Shown: in pieces, positions 54,112-63,083 of the stretch | Layout: each line of letters opens with the position of its first letter | Position numbering within the stretch: position 1 is the first letter of the stretch | DNA from: Arthrobacter sp. AFG7.2 | Lineage (GTDB): Bacteria > Actinomycetota > Actinomycetes > Actinomycetales > Micrococcaceae | Reading direction: 5' to 3' | Length of the DNA: 64,000 bases | Assembly (NCBI RefSeq): GCF_002892835.1 | Contig: NZ_PJMB01000003.1 | Coordinates: forward strand, 124,001-188,000 | Notes under the pieces: model-generated | Seen by the model: only the letters and a program-made list of their open reading frames with translations | The model's database searches: none | What the model was told of the DNA's origin: nothing | Position numbers and translations under genes: made by a program

Positions 54112-57100
54112 TCAAACCTTGAAGTACTTCGCCTCCGGGTGGTGGAACACGAACGCGTCGGTGGACTGCTCGGGGTGCAGCATCAGCTCATCGTTCAGGA
54201 TCACGCCCATCCGCTCGGGCTTAAGCAGCTCCGTCACCTTGCGGCGGTCCTCCATGTCCGGGCACGCGGGGTAGCCGAGCGAGAACCGGGCGCCGCGGTA
54301 ATCGAGCTTGAAGTACCCTGCCGTGTCCTTGGGCTCCTCGGCCGCGAAACCCAGCTCCTTGCGGATCCGCGCGTGCCAGAACTCCGCCAGCGCCTCGGTG
54401 AGCTGCATGACCAGGCCGTTGAGCTCGTAGTAGTCGCGGTACTGGTTGGCGGCGAACATCTTGGAGGTGAACTCCTCGATCTTCGAGCCGGCGGTCACCA
54501 GCTGGACCGGCAGCACGTCGATCTGGCCCGATTCGCGGGACTTCACAAAGTCGGCCAGGCACAGGTGCCGGTCGCGGCGCTGCCGCGGGAAGTCGAAGCG
54601 CAAGCGGTCGGTGCCGATCGGACCGCCTGAACCACCGTCGGGGGCGAGCAAACCCGCGGTGCCGAGGACGCCGTCGTGGTCCTCCCCGTGGTGCAGCACC
54701 ACCACTTGTTCCCCCTCGGAGACCACGGGGAAGTAGCCGTAGGCGACGGACGCGTCAAGCATTCCCTCGGCGAGGATGCGGTCCAGCCAGTAGCGCAGGC
54801 GCGGCCGGCCCTCGCGTTCAACGAGCTCCTCATAGGAGGCGCCGTCGTCGCCGCGGCCGGGCTTGAGCCCCCACTGCCCCATGAAGGTGGCGCGCTCGTC
54901 GAGCAAGGCGGCGTAGTCGTGGAGTGCCACGCCGCGCACGATGCGGGTGCCCCAGAATGGCGGGGCGGGCAGGGGGTTGTCGGTGACGACGTCGGACCGG
55001 CCGGGCATCGCTTCCGGCTCGGTCACCGTGAACTTCGCGCCGCCCTTGTGGATGCGCTTCTTCAAAGGCGGCAGGCCGACGTCGTCCGGGGACGCGCCGC
55101 GGGCCACCTTCACCAGCGGTTCCATCAGGGCGAGGCCCTCGAAGGCGTCCTTGGCGTACCGGACCACGCCGTCAAACTGCTCCGCCAGGTCCTGCTCCAC
55201 ATAGGCGCGGGTCAGGGCTGCGCCGCCAAGGATGATGGGCCACTTCTTCGCCAGGCCGCGGGACTGCAGCTCGGCGAGGTTCTCCTTCATCACCACGGTG
55301 GATTTCACCAGCAGCCCGGACATGCCGATCACGTCGGCGTTGTGCTCCTCGGCCGCGGCCATGATCTCAGCGATGCCCTGCTTGATGCCGATGTTGATGA
55401 CGTTGTAGCCGTTGTTGGTGAGGATGATGTCCACCAGGTTCTTGCCGATGTCGTGCACGTCGCCGCGCACGGTGGCGATCACCATGGTGCCCTTGCCCGA
55501 GGAATCGGACTTTTCCATGTGCGGCTCGAGCAGCGCGACGGCGTTCTTCATCACCTCGGCGGACTGCAGCACGAACGGCAGCTGCATTTCGCCGGCGCCG
55601 AAGCGCTCACCCACCACCTTCATGCCCTCAAGCAGGTGGTCGTTGATGATGCCGAGCGGGGTCAGGCCCTCGCTGCGGGCAAGGTCGAGGTCCTCTTCGA
55701 GGCCCTTGCCTTCGCCGTCGATGATGCGCCGTTCCAGGCGCTGGCCGGTGGGCAGGGCCGCGAGTTCGGCGGCGCGCTGGTCCTTGAGCGCTGCGGTGTC
55801 GACGCCGGCGAACATGTCGAGCATGACAGCGAGGGGGTCGTAGGTGGTATTGCCCTCGGCGTCGTATTCGCGGCGGTCCCAGACGAGGTCCAGCGCCACC
55901 TTGCGCTGCTCTTCCGGCAGGGAGGCCAGCGGCACGATCTTGGCGGCGTCGATGATGCCGCTGGTCAGACCCGCCTGCGCGGCCTCGTGCAGGAACACCG
56001 AGTTCAGGACGACGCGCGCCGCGGGGTTTAGGCCGAAGGACACGTTGGAGACGCCGAGCGTGGTGTTGATGCCGGGGTACTTCGCGGTGATCTGGCGGAT
56101 GGCCTCGATGGTTTCGATACCGTCCCGGCGGGTTTCTTCCTGGCCGGTGGCGATGGGGAAGGTCAGGGCGTCGACGATGATGTCCTCGACGCGCATCCCC
56201 CATTCGCCTACCAGGGCGTCGACCAGGCGGGAGGCGATGGCCACCTTGCCCTCGGTGGTGCGTGCCTGGCCCTCTTCGTTAATAGTCAGGGCGATCACGG
56301 CTGTACCGTGTTCCTTCACGAGCGGCATGATGCGCGCGAACCGGCTGCTGGGGCCGTCGCCGTCCTCGTAGTTGACCGAGTTGACCACCGGGCGGCCGCC
56401 GATGAGTTCAAGCCCGGCCTGCAGGACGGGCGGTTCGGTGGAGTCGATGACGAGCGGGAGGGTGGAGGCCGACGCGAAACGCGAGACGATCTCCTTGATG
56501 TCCGCCACGCCGTCGCGCCCCACGTAGTCGATGCAGACGTCCAGCAGGTGCGCGCCGACGCGGACCTGCTCGCGGGCGATGTCCACGCAGTCGTCCCAGC
56601 GCTCCTCGAGCATCGCCTGGCGGAACGCCTTCGAACCGTTGGCGTTGGTGCGCTCACCGATGGCGAGGTAGGCGGAATCCTGGTCGAACGGCACGTGGTG
56701 GTAGAGGGAGGCGATGCCTGCTTCCCGCTCGGTGGGGGTGCGGGCGGGGCCGTTGTTGGCTTTCGTCTCCGTGGTGACGGGGGCTGCGGTGCGGAAGGGG
56801 GCAAGACGTTCGACGACGGCGGCCATGTGCTCCGGCGTCGTACCGCAGCAGCCGCCCACCAGGCCCAGGCCGAACTCGCGGACGAACTGCTCGTGGGCGG
56901 TGGCGAGTTCGGTGGGCGAGAGCGGGTAGTGCGCGCCGTTGGGGCCGAGGACCGGCAGGCCGGCGTTGGGCATGCAGGCGATGGCGACGGAGGACTGCTT
57001 GGAGAGGTGGCGCAGGTGCTCGCTCATCTCGTCCGGCCCGGTGGCGCAGTTCAGGCCGATGGCGTCGACGCCGAGCGGTTCGAGCGCGGTGAGCGCGGCG

Positions 57101-57765
57101 CCGATTTCTGAGCCCATGAGCATGGTTCCGGTGGTTTCGACCGTCACCTCGACGAAGATGGGGAGCCGGATGCCGCGGGTGACGATGGCCTGCTTGCAGC
57201 CGTTGACCGCGGCTTTGGTCTGCAGGAGGTCCTGGCTGGTTTCGATGAGGAAGGCGTCCGCTCCCCCGTCGATGAGGCCCTCGGCCTGCAGGGCGAAGGT
57301 CTGTTTGAGGTAGTCGTAGCTGGTGTGGCCGAGGCTGGGGAGCTTGGTGCCCGGGCCCATGGAGCCGAGGACCCAGCGCACGCGTCCGTCTGTTTTTTCT
57401 GCCGCTTCTGCGCGTTCCCGGGCGATCTGGGCACCCTTGCGGGCGAGCTCCTCGATTCGGTCGTCGATGCCGTAATCGGAGAGGTTGGACCAGTTGGCGC
57501 CGAAAGTGTTGGTTTCGACCGCGTCGATGCCCGTGGCGAAGTACGCATCGTGGATGTCTGCGAGGACATCCGGGCGGGTGTCGTTGAGGATCTCGTTGCA
57601 GCCTTCCAGGCCCTGGAAGTCTGTTTCGAGCGACAGATCCCGGCCCTGCAGCATGGTGCCCATCGCGCCATCGGCAATGACGACCCGGTGGTTCACGGCA
57701 TCCAGCAACTCCTGCGAACGGTCAGGACGGGGCACGGACTCAATATCAAGTGCAAAACGAGGCAT
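54112..57765 (-). CDS. metH: Cobalamin-dependent methionine synthase
   Basis: A 1217-aa modular enzyme transferring methyl from methyl-THF to homocysteine. In order: homocysteine domain with zinc motif GGCCGTTPEH; pterin-binding domain (LAIGERTNANGSKAFRQAML); cap and B12 domain with DVHDIGKNLVDIILTNNGYN, whose His is the lower cobalt ligand; C-terminal AdoMet activation domain (ELGFAAEEPKDTAGYF, RGARFSLGYPACPD). Length and order are normal. ATG at 57765; no cobalamin riboswitch recognised upstream. It connects the folate genes at the left to methionine; it needs B12, and the ECF transporter is one possible but unproven supply route. Confidence 0.97.
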   Translation of the reverse strand: MPRFALDIESVPRPDRSQELLDAVNHRVVIADGAMGTMLQGRDLSLETDFQGLEGCNEILNDTRPDVLADIHDAYFATGIDAVETNTFGANWSNLSDYGIDDRIEELARKGAQIARERAEAAEKTDGRVRWVLGSMGPGTKLPSLGHTSYDYLKQTFALQAEGLIDGGADAFLIETSQDLLQTKAAVNGCKQAIVTRGIRLPIFVEVTVETTGTMLMGSEIGAALTALEPLGVDAIGLNCATGPDEMSEHLRHLSKQSSVAIACMPNAGLPVLGPNGAHYPLSPTELATAHEQFVREFGLGLVGGCCGTTPEHMAAVVERLAPFRTAAPVTTETKANNGPARTPTEREAGIASLYHHVPFDQDSAYLAIGERTNANGSKAFRQAMLEERWDDCVDIAREQVRVGAHLLDVCIDYVGRDGVADIKEIVSRFASASTLPLVIDSTEPPVLQAGLELIGGRPVVNSVNYEDGDGPSSRFARIMPLVKEHGTAVIALTINEEGQARTTEGKVAIASRLVDALVGEWGMRVEDIIVDALTFPIATGQEETRRDGIETIEAIRQITAKYPGINTTLGVSNVSFGLNPAARVVLNSVFLHEAAQAGLTSGIIDAAKIVPLASLPEEQRKVALDLVWDRREYDAEGNTTYDPLAVMLDMFAGVDTAALKDQRAAELAALPTGQRLERRIIDGEGKGLEEDLDLARSEGLTPLGIINDHLLEGMKVVGERFGAGEMQLPFVLQSAEVMKNAVALLEPHMEKSDSSGKGTMVIATVRGDVHDIGKNLVDIILTNNGYNVINIGIKQGIAEIMAAAEEHNADVIGMSGLLVKSTVVMKENLAELQSRGLAKKWPIILGGAALTRAYVEQDLAEQFDGVVRYAKDAFEGLALMEPLVKVARGASPDDVGLPPLKKRIHKGGAKFTVTEPEAMPGRSDVVTDNPLPAPPFWGTRIVRGVALHDYAALLDERATFMGQWGLKPGRGDDGASYEELVEREGRPRLRYWLDRILAEGMLDASVAYGYFPVVSEGEQVVVLHHGEDHDGVLGTAGLLAPDGGSGGPIGTDRLRFDFPRQRRDRHLCLADFVKSRESGQIDVLPVQLVTAGSKIEEFTSKMFAANQYRDYYELNGLVMQLTEALAEFWHARIRKELGFAAEEPKDTAGYFKLDYRGARFSLGYPACPDMEDRRKVTELLKPERMGVILNDELMLHPEQSTDAFVFHHPEAKYFKV

Positions 57766-58093
57766 CTAAACAGGTTACGTGTGGGGGCTGAAACGTTGCG
57801 CTGTGTGTCCGTGTACTACGGCGTGGGGTGGTGGTTGGGCTTGCTAGTCGCCGTTCGCAGGCGCTTGGGTCAGCGGTTGGTGACGACGACGGGCGCCAGC
57901 TTGGGAGCTTCAGTTTGGAACGTTGTAGCCGTTGCACAAGCCAGAGAGGTTGTTATGCCCTCTTTTCGACATGGAGTCATAGCTGCAACCAGATGAGTGT
58001 CATTCAGGACAATCGCATGTAGTTTGTTGCTTCATCAGCTTGGATCTTTGCTGCACTTCGTTGTGCAACATCGACGGTCTTGTAGGGGGACAA
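57766..58093. other. Divergent intergenic region at the island boundary
   Basis: About 330 bp between metH and the nuclease gene. G+C falls visibly from about 57950 rightward, which suggests the left edge of acquired DNA. No tRNA, integrase or long direct repeat with the right edge (about 63000-63083) seen. Confidence 0.4.
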
Positions 58094-59185
58094 ATGGAGT
58101 TCGCAGAGAAGCTTTCAGCGTTGGCAGCAAAGGTGCGCCAACAGCGCGGTGTTATCCAGACAGAAGAGGCGACGAAAAACGCGTTCGTGATGCCGTTCAT
58201 TTCGACGATTCTTGGCTACGACGTATTCAATCCCATGGAAGTCGTTCCGGAATTCATCGCAGACGTGGGGCTCAAAAAGGGCGAGAAAATCGACTATGCG
58301 ATCGTCAAGGACGGCGAAGTCCAGATCCTGATCGAGTGTAAGAAGTCCAGCGAACCGGTCAAAATCGAGCACGCGTCGCAGCTTTTCCGGTACTTCGCCG
58401 TAACCAATGCTCGGATTGCGATCCTTACCAACGGGGAGGTCTACCAATTCTTTACGGACCTTGACGCGCCTAACCGCATGGATGCGAAGCCGTTCCTCGT
58501 GCTCGATTTGAATGACATCGACCAAATGCTAATCCCCGAACTTCAGAAGCTGTCCAAGGATGTTTTCGATCTCGACTCGATCATCAGTGCGGCTGGCGAG
58601 CTGAAGTACATCGGCGAGCTGAAGCGGACTCTAGCCGCGCAGTTCAAGGAGCCTGAAGACGAATGGGTCAAGTTCCTCACTGGACGCGTGTATTCCGGCC
58701 CGTACACCCAGAAGGTGCGGGAACAATTCACTGCCCTGGTTACCAAAGCATCAAAGCAGTTCTTGAATGATCAGGTGAACGAGCGCTTGAAAAAGGCCCT
58801 CGGCAACCCGGGCTTCCCCCAGAACGAGGAAGCCGCAGTGGCGGCTAGCGTCACCAGCGCTCCAGTAGCCGAAGCGGACCTGGCCGAAGCTGATGGGCTC
58901 GAGACGACGCTGGAAGAGATCGAGGGTTACCAAATTGTGCGGGCCATTGTTTGCAGCGAGGTGAAGCCAGCGCGAGTAGTTCAACGGGATGCCAAATCTT
59001 ACTTCGCAGTGCTGCTGGACGATAACAACCGCAAGCCCATCGCACGCCTGCACTTCAATCGGACTCAGAAGTACATCGGGATCTTCGACGACAACAAGGA
59101 AGAGACCCGAGTTCCCATTAGCTCTCTCGAGGAAATCTACGAGCATACTGAAGCTCTGCGCGCGAGCGTCAAGAGTTACCTATGA
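58094..59185 (+). CDS. Stand-alone type I restriction R-subunit N-terminal domain nuclease (HsdR_N-like)
   Basis: A 363-aa protein. The N-terminal domain is a PD-(D/E)xK nuclease of the HsdR_N type: TEEATKNAFVMPFISTILGY, then D67 in KIDYAI and E81-C-K83 in LIECKK. The helicase and translocase parts of HsdR are absent and no HsdM or HsdS lies nearby, so it is not a working type I system. The C-terminal 90 residues (GYQIVRAIVCSEVKPARVV, SYFAVLLDDN, IGIFDDNKEE) form a separate alpha/beta module. ATG at 58094 has AGGGGGA 5 bases upstream. Low G+C for the window. Possibly a nuclease effector, target unknown. Confidence 0.85.
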   Translation: MEFAEKLSALAAKVRQQRGVIQTEEATKNAFVMPFISTILGYDVFNPMEVVPEFIADVGLKKGEKIDYAIVKDGEVQILIECKKSSEPVKIEHASQLFRYFAVTNARIAILTNGEVYQFFTDLDAPNRMDAKPFLVLDLNDIDQMLIPELQKLSKDVFDLDSIISAAGELKYIGELKRTLAAQFKEPEDEWVKFLTGRVYSGPYTQKVREQFTALVTKASKQFLNDQVNERLKKALGNPGFPQNEEAAVAASVTSAPVAEADLAEADGLETTLEEIEGYQIVRAIVCSEVKPARVVQRDAKSYFAVLLDDNNRKPIARLHFNRTQKYIGIFDDNKEETRVPISSLEEIYEHTEALRASVKSYL

Positions 59186-59241
59186 CAGCGCCTTCTTCTC
59201 TTTGCGTGATCTTCAGGCATTTAGCTAATTAAGGAACTTTC

Positions 59242-60816
59242 TTGAAAATATCTGCATATCTCTACCGCAAGGAAGTTACTGATTTTGCTCAATTACTGAA
59301 ACCCGTTCCCAACGGGATGCTTGGCCCGGTTGCACTAAAGCCCAAGGTGAAGCTGAGCGTTCCCTTCCAAGCGTGGTCGGTGCCCGGGCGAAAGAAGCCT
59401 CCTTCATGGGCTGCGGTCGCAGGGGAACTCGTTGACACGTCAGCCTTTGTTAACGTGTCGAACAGCCTGGTATTTCTTTTTGAAGTGGATTCTCGATTCT
59501 TTGCTGTGTCCTTTGGACATGGCCACTCAATTCTCAATGCAGAACTATTGGAACCGGAGTTCGGGCTACGTACTTCAGTCAATGCTGTGGATCCAAACAA
59601 GCTTGCGGCTATGCAAGTTCGGACGTTGAATGAAAACAGCAGGCAACAACGGAGTCAAACATCGAACCAAGCCAGCATCGCCGATCTTGACCTTGACGTC
59701 GAGCGCGAAATGATCCGTTTCGTTCGTGGGAAGGTCGGCGACAGCACGTCTGCAGTCAAAAGCCTGGGCGGTTCTCAAGCTGTCGCTCTTACCACCAAAA
59801 GTGACTTGAAGGAGATTCCGAAGGTCCTGTCGTGGTTATTGAAGGCATACGAGTCCGATGCCTATAAAGCGAGCTTTCCGTATCTGGATAACTTTGTTCC
59901 ACTCAAGAAGAGCGACCCGGCCGTCCCTCCCTTGATCAAGCTTCTCCATGAAGCTATCGCGAAGCCAGCAGGTCAGAGGATCGGCGTAGCATCGCCTGAT
60001 GACATATTTGGCGAGGAACCCGACTATTACCGGATATCCGGCGACCGAAAACGACGCGACAATTTAGAGGATCTCACTCTTGCAGACATCCTGGACCAAA
60101 TTGCGAGCTCAACTAAAACCGAACCTCTAGAGGATCTGAAGATAACCCCTTACAATGCTGGCGGTGATCCGATCCGAACCGCGCGAAAGCTTCGCGACTA
60201 CTTTGTTTACGAAGTAGTTCACGAGAAACAGACGTACGTCTTCTGCCTCGGCCAGTGGTTCCGCATAGATAAAGATTATGTAAAAAAAGTGAATGATCAG
60301 GTTCGTAGTTTGCCCGACATCACAAACGACTTGGCCCTGCCTGACTGGGGTAAGGATGAGGACGGCAAGGAACTCACTGAGGGTACCTATAACGAAGATA
60401 CTGCAAAGAAGCACCAGTGGTTATTGCTGGACAAAAAGAACTTCCCGATTGGCGGTCCTCACCAAAAGGTTGAGATTGCTGACCTGATCACCCATAAGGG
60501 TGATTTTCTCTGTGTCAAACGGATGGAATCCTCTGCCACCCTGTCACATCTCTTTAGCCAAGCTGCAGTTTCTGCTGAACTGTACACTGAGGACGCTGCT
60601 GGCTATGCAACCCATGTAAACCAGAAATATGTCGCTCATTTCGGATCCGCATCGCTGCCAGCACGGCCTCGCATGGTTTTGGCGATTGCCACAGACAAAT
60701 CAGGCAACCTTGCCGATGTGCTTTTTTTCTTCAGCAAGGTGAATCTTGTCCAGCGTCGACGCATCGTTGAGCGTGCTGGTTTTACCCTCGCCCTGTCCAA
60801 GATCGAAAAGAAATGA
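59242..60816 (+). CDS. TIGR04141/DUF6119-family protein of unknown function
   Basis: A 524-aa cytoplasmic protein. KISAYLYRKEVTDFAQLLK, the FAVSFGHGHSILNAELLEPE segment, FGLRTSVNAVDPNKLAAMQV, LSWLLKAYESDAYKASFPYL and the late VCLGQWFRID/GDFLCVKRM regions follow the sporadically distributed TIGR04141 family (recalled, now DUF6119). No known catalytic motif is evident; no membrane segment. TTG at 59242 with AAGGAAC upstream, 56 bp after the nuclease gene, same strand, so likely one operon. Sporadic distribution and company of a nuclease suggest a defence or conflict role, which is inference. Confidence 0.75.
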   Translation: MKISAYLYRKEVTDFAQLLKPVPNGMLGPVALKPKVKLSVPFQAWSVPGRKKPPSWAAVAGELVDTSAFVNVSNSLVFLFEVDSRFFAVSFGHGHSILNAELLEPEFGLRTSVNAVDPNKLAAMQVRTLNENSRQQRSQTSNQASIADLDLDVEREMIRFVRGKVGDSTSAVKSLGGSQAVALTTKSDLKEIPKVLSWLLKAYESDAYKASFPYLDNFVPLKKSDPAVPPLIKLLHEAIAKPAGQRIGVASPDDIFGEEPDYYRISGDRKRRDNLEDLTLADILDQIASSTKTEPLEDLKITPYNAGGDPIRTARKLRDYFVYEVVHEKQTYVFCLGQWFRIDKDYVKKVNDQVRSLPDITNDLALPDWGKDEDGKELTEGTYNEDTAKKHQWLLLDKKNFPIGGPHQKVEIADLITHKGDFLCVKRMESSATLSHLFSQAAVSAELYTEDAAGYATHVNQKYVAHFGSASLPARPRMVLAIATDKSGNLADVLFFFSKVNLVQRRRIVERAGFTLALSKIEKK

Positions 60817-61142
60817 CGTGCTTTTGGTTCATCCCATCGAACCGGAGCATCGTTCACTGCTCGTCACTTATACAAGTGCACCCTCCCTATTATCTGCTCA
60901 CCAGCTGGAAGCACCCGCTGGCCCTTCGTCCACAAGAAGCGACCTCTTACCGCCGCTAAGAGGGCAAGAAACGGTAGTCCTATTACGCGCTGACCCGCTT
61001 TCGAGTCTACCGATGACAGGAGGTCATCTAAGTCTCAATTAGAGAGGACCTGCCCGTGGTGGCCATTTATACTCATGTGTTAAGAGCGACTCTCTTCCGG
61101 ATCGCCCCAGCAAACTTCTCGACCGTCTCGGGACCTCTTCAG
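60817..61142. other. Convergent intergenic region inside the island
   Basis: About 326 bp between the ends of the DUF6119-type gene and the XRE/ImmA gene. Scattered short frames only; no hairpin terminator, RNA gene or repeat recognised. Confidence 0.4.
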
Positions 61143-62228
61143 CTACTGAACTAACGTCAGCCTTGGACGTTCGGTGCTGCTGGAACGGCCACCACCGTCC
61201 AGAAGGGTGGGCGTAAGACCGAAGAGATAAGACTGCACTTCGTCAACTGCGAGACCAAGATCCTGAGCTATCTCATAAATTCCGGATCCACTGCCACGAA
61301 GTTGTTGTAGAACCTTAGTTAGCAATTGGGACGATTCGTGAACAGCGAGGCCACCTGGCTCGCCTCGTCTATAGCCCATCCTGGATAGATCCACGCAGGC
61401 GGCGCGATAGCACCATTCCGTCATAAGGCCAAGTTCATTAGCCCGATGAGCCAACGCCATCGCTGCAACTCCCCAGCGCTTTTTTGCTGCCAGGATTCTG
61501 TCCGCGGTGGCGTTTCGAAGGTTCTGTGCAAATACACCCGATGATGGCATTAAGAACGCTGCGGCGAATCTGTTGGCTTCTAGTTCCGCCGACGCGCCTT
61601 GTGGCTCTTTCTCTTCGCCGTGCAGAATAAGGTGTCCGAGTTCGTGCGCAGCATCAAACCGACTTCTTTCTGGGGATTTTCCACAACCCAAGAAAACGAA
61701 TGGCGTACCGTGCCAGTTGAGGCAGAACGCATCTAGGTCCTGATTATTGTGAGCCAAGGTGTAGACCCGAACGCCGTGCGATTCGAGCAGATGCACAAGG
61801 TTTCCCACCGGGCCTATACCGAGGCCCCAACGAACGCGAAGCTCTTCCGCCGCCCCTTCCGGGCTTCGGCTGCTAAGCGTGGGCAGATCAGATTTTGGCA
61901 GTCGAAAGCGGCTTTCGATCCAATCATTGATCAGGATGGCAATGCGTCCCGAAGCTAGGCCACGGTCGCGGGTTCTGGCGGTCATCTTACTGAGCGCTCG
62001 AAAGCTGACCGCTTGAATCGGAATCTCCTCCATCTCCTCGGAGAGCAGAAAGGCGGGCGCCAAGCCGAGTTTCTGTGCCAGCAGGCCGACGATTTGGTCT
62101 GTGGGCTCCTGGTGGCCATTTTCGTAGGTAGACAGACTCTTGGTACTTATACCGGTTTCTTCGGCCAGTTTTGTGAGCGTCCAGCCATGACGCTTCCGGG
62201 CAGCAGTCAGTCTTGACGGGTTGAACAT
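61143..62228 (-). CDS. XRE repressor fused to ImmA/IrrE-type metallopeptidase
   Basis: A 361-aa protein. Residues 6-58: helix-turn-helix (TLTKLAEETGISTKSLSTYE). Residues about 95-260: ImmA/IrrE peptidase with the zinc motif HELGH at 195-199 and third ligand E217 in LEANRFAAAFLMP. A C-terminal helical region follows (LLTKVLQQLRGSGSGIYEIA). Such fusions sense stress or phage signals and cleave a repressor or antitoxin; here repressor and protease share one chain. It follows the 215-aa gene by 23 bp on the same strand and probably represses it through the palindrome at 62951. Confidence 0.92.
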   Translation of the reverse strand: MFNPSRLTAARKRHGWTLTKLAEETGISTKSLSTYENGHQEPTDQIVGLLAQKLGLAPAFLLSEEMEEIPIQAVSFRALSKMTARTRDRGLASGRIAILINDWIESRFRLPKSDLPTLSSRSPEGAAEELRVRWGLGIGPVGNLVHLLESHGVRVYTLAHNNQDLDAFCLNWHGTPFVFLGCGKSPERSRFDAAHELGHLILHGEEKEPQGASAELEANRFAAAFLMPSSGVFAQNLRNATADRILAAKKRWGVAAMALAHRANELGLMTEWCYRAACVDLSRMGYRRGEPGGLAVHESSQLLTKVLQQLRGSGSGIYEIAQDLGLAVDEVQSYLFGLTPTLLDGGGRSSSTERPRLTLVQ

Positions 62229-62251
62229 CAGTGCAGTGCTTTCTAAGAGTG

Positions 62252-62899
62252 TCAGAGCATGGCGACGTCTACTGTGTAGTCGCCGGCCCCGTCGTCCGGG
62301 CTCTCGCCGATAGGCAGGGAAACGGATGAAGCTCGATCTATTGGATCGATAATTATCCGCTCTGCCCAGTGGGTTATACGTCCGCCTTCAATCCGATCAG
62401 GGAGCGACAACTCGACGAAGATCTTGTCTTCGGTCACGTTGTAGAGCAAATACCACACCACCTGCCCATCGTCATCGATAGGTGCTTCGAGTTGGAAGGC
62501 CTGTCCAAGGTCGAATGAGGTTTGAAAAAAGTTCTGTGTTACGGCCTTTTCCGTGGTCTCGCCCTTGCGATACTTTGTCGATGGCGAGCGGTTTGGCGTC
62601 CAGAGACCGGTATCACTATCACCGGAGCTGGCGACGATTGCCCATTCCCGACCTGGATGAACGGTCCGACAATACCCTTGAGTATTGTCAGGAAACCAGC
62701 CACTCGGCATTAGCTCCTCACGGATGTACCGGTTTGTTTTGTTGTACCGCGTGACGCCTTCCGCGTTTGGTGGCTCCAGGTCGCTGATCAGCCGCGCTTC
62801 AGCATCCGCTCGTAGCACAGTCCTTTGCAGGCTCTGGGCCTCCAAGCCCAAAGAGGCAAGACGATTGCTCGCCTCCTGATGAATCGCAACTGCTGTCAC
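62252..62899 (-). CDS. Hypothetical protein paired with the XRE/ImmA gene
   Basis: A 215-aa protein, no signal or membrane helix. VAIHQEASNRLASLGLEAQS, then YIREELMPSGWFPDNTQGYC, VVWYLLYNVTEDKIFVELSL and a C-terminal segment (RIIIDPIDRASSVSLP) give an alpha-plus-beta protein with an acidic end; I recognise no family. GTG at 62899 has AGGAG 6 bases upstream. First gene of a two-gene operon with the XRE/ImmA protein, a layout often seen for toxin-antitoxin or stress modules; which partner acts is unknown. Confidence 0.75.
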   Translation of the reverse strand: MTAVAIHQEASNRLASLGLEAQSLQRTVLRADAEARLISDLEPPNAEGVTRYNKTNRYIREELMPSGWFPDNTQGYCRTVHPGREWAIVASSGDSDTGLWTPNRSPSTKYRKGETTEKAVTQNFFQTSFDLGQAFQLEAPIDDDGQVVWYLLYNVTEDKIFVELSLPDRIEGGRITHWAERIIIDPIDRASSVSLPIGESPDDGAGDYTVDVAML

Positions 62900-62950
62900 T
62901 GGGTCTCCTGACGGTCGTCGTCTAGCGGAAATGCTACTTCACGAAATACT

Positions 62951-62964
62951 ACCTCATGTGAGGT
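62951..62964. promoter_or_regulatory. Operator palindrome upstream of the 62252-62899 operon
   Basis: ACCTCA-TG-TGAGGT, perfect 6-bp arms, 52 bp upstream of the GTG start. TAGTAT just downstream (minus strand) may be the -10, placing the palindrome in the core promoter. Confidence 0.55.
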
Positions 62965-63083
62965 GGAAAAACGGGAAGCGCCCGTGGCATAGCTGATATT
63001 GCGATTTAATCGAGACCCAGTTGGTTTGGGCGGTTGCAGGGCAAGTGCTCACTTTGGGCTCTAACAGCTGTGGCGCGAACTTT

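Noticed and set aside
57766..58093. Cobalamin or SAM/SAH riboswitch upstream of metH
   Set aside because: No B12-box or recognisable aptamer core on the minus strand; region also drops in G+C.
58094..59185. Complete type I restriction-modification system
   Set aside because: No methylase, specificity subunit or helicase; only the HsdR N-terminal nuclease domain is present.
61051..61140. Short segment VVAIYTHVL resembling the tail of a tyrosine recombinase
   Set aside because: Too short, no upstream catalytic motifs and stops close by. It would have supported an integrative island but does not stand up.
62898..63030. 10-bp inverted repeat ACTGGGTCTC / GAGACCCAGT flanking 113 bp
   Set aside because: One arm is the ribosome-site region of the 215-aa gene; single occurrence, likely chance. 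No transposase.
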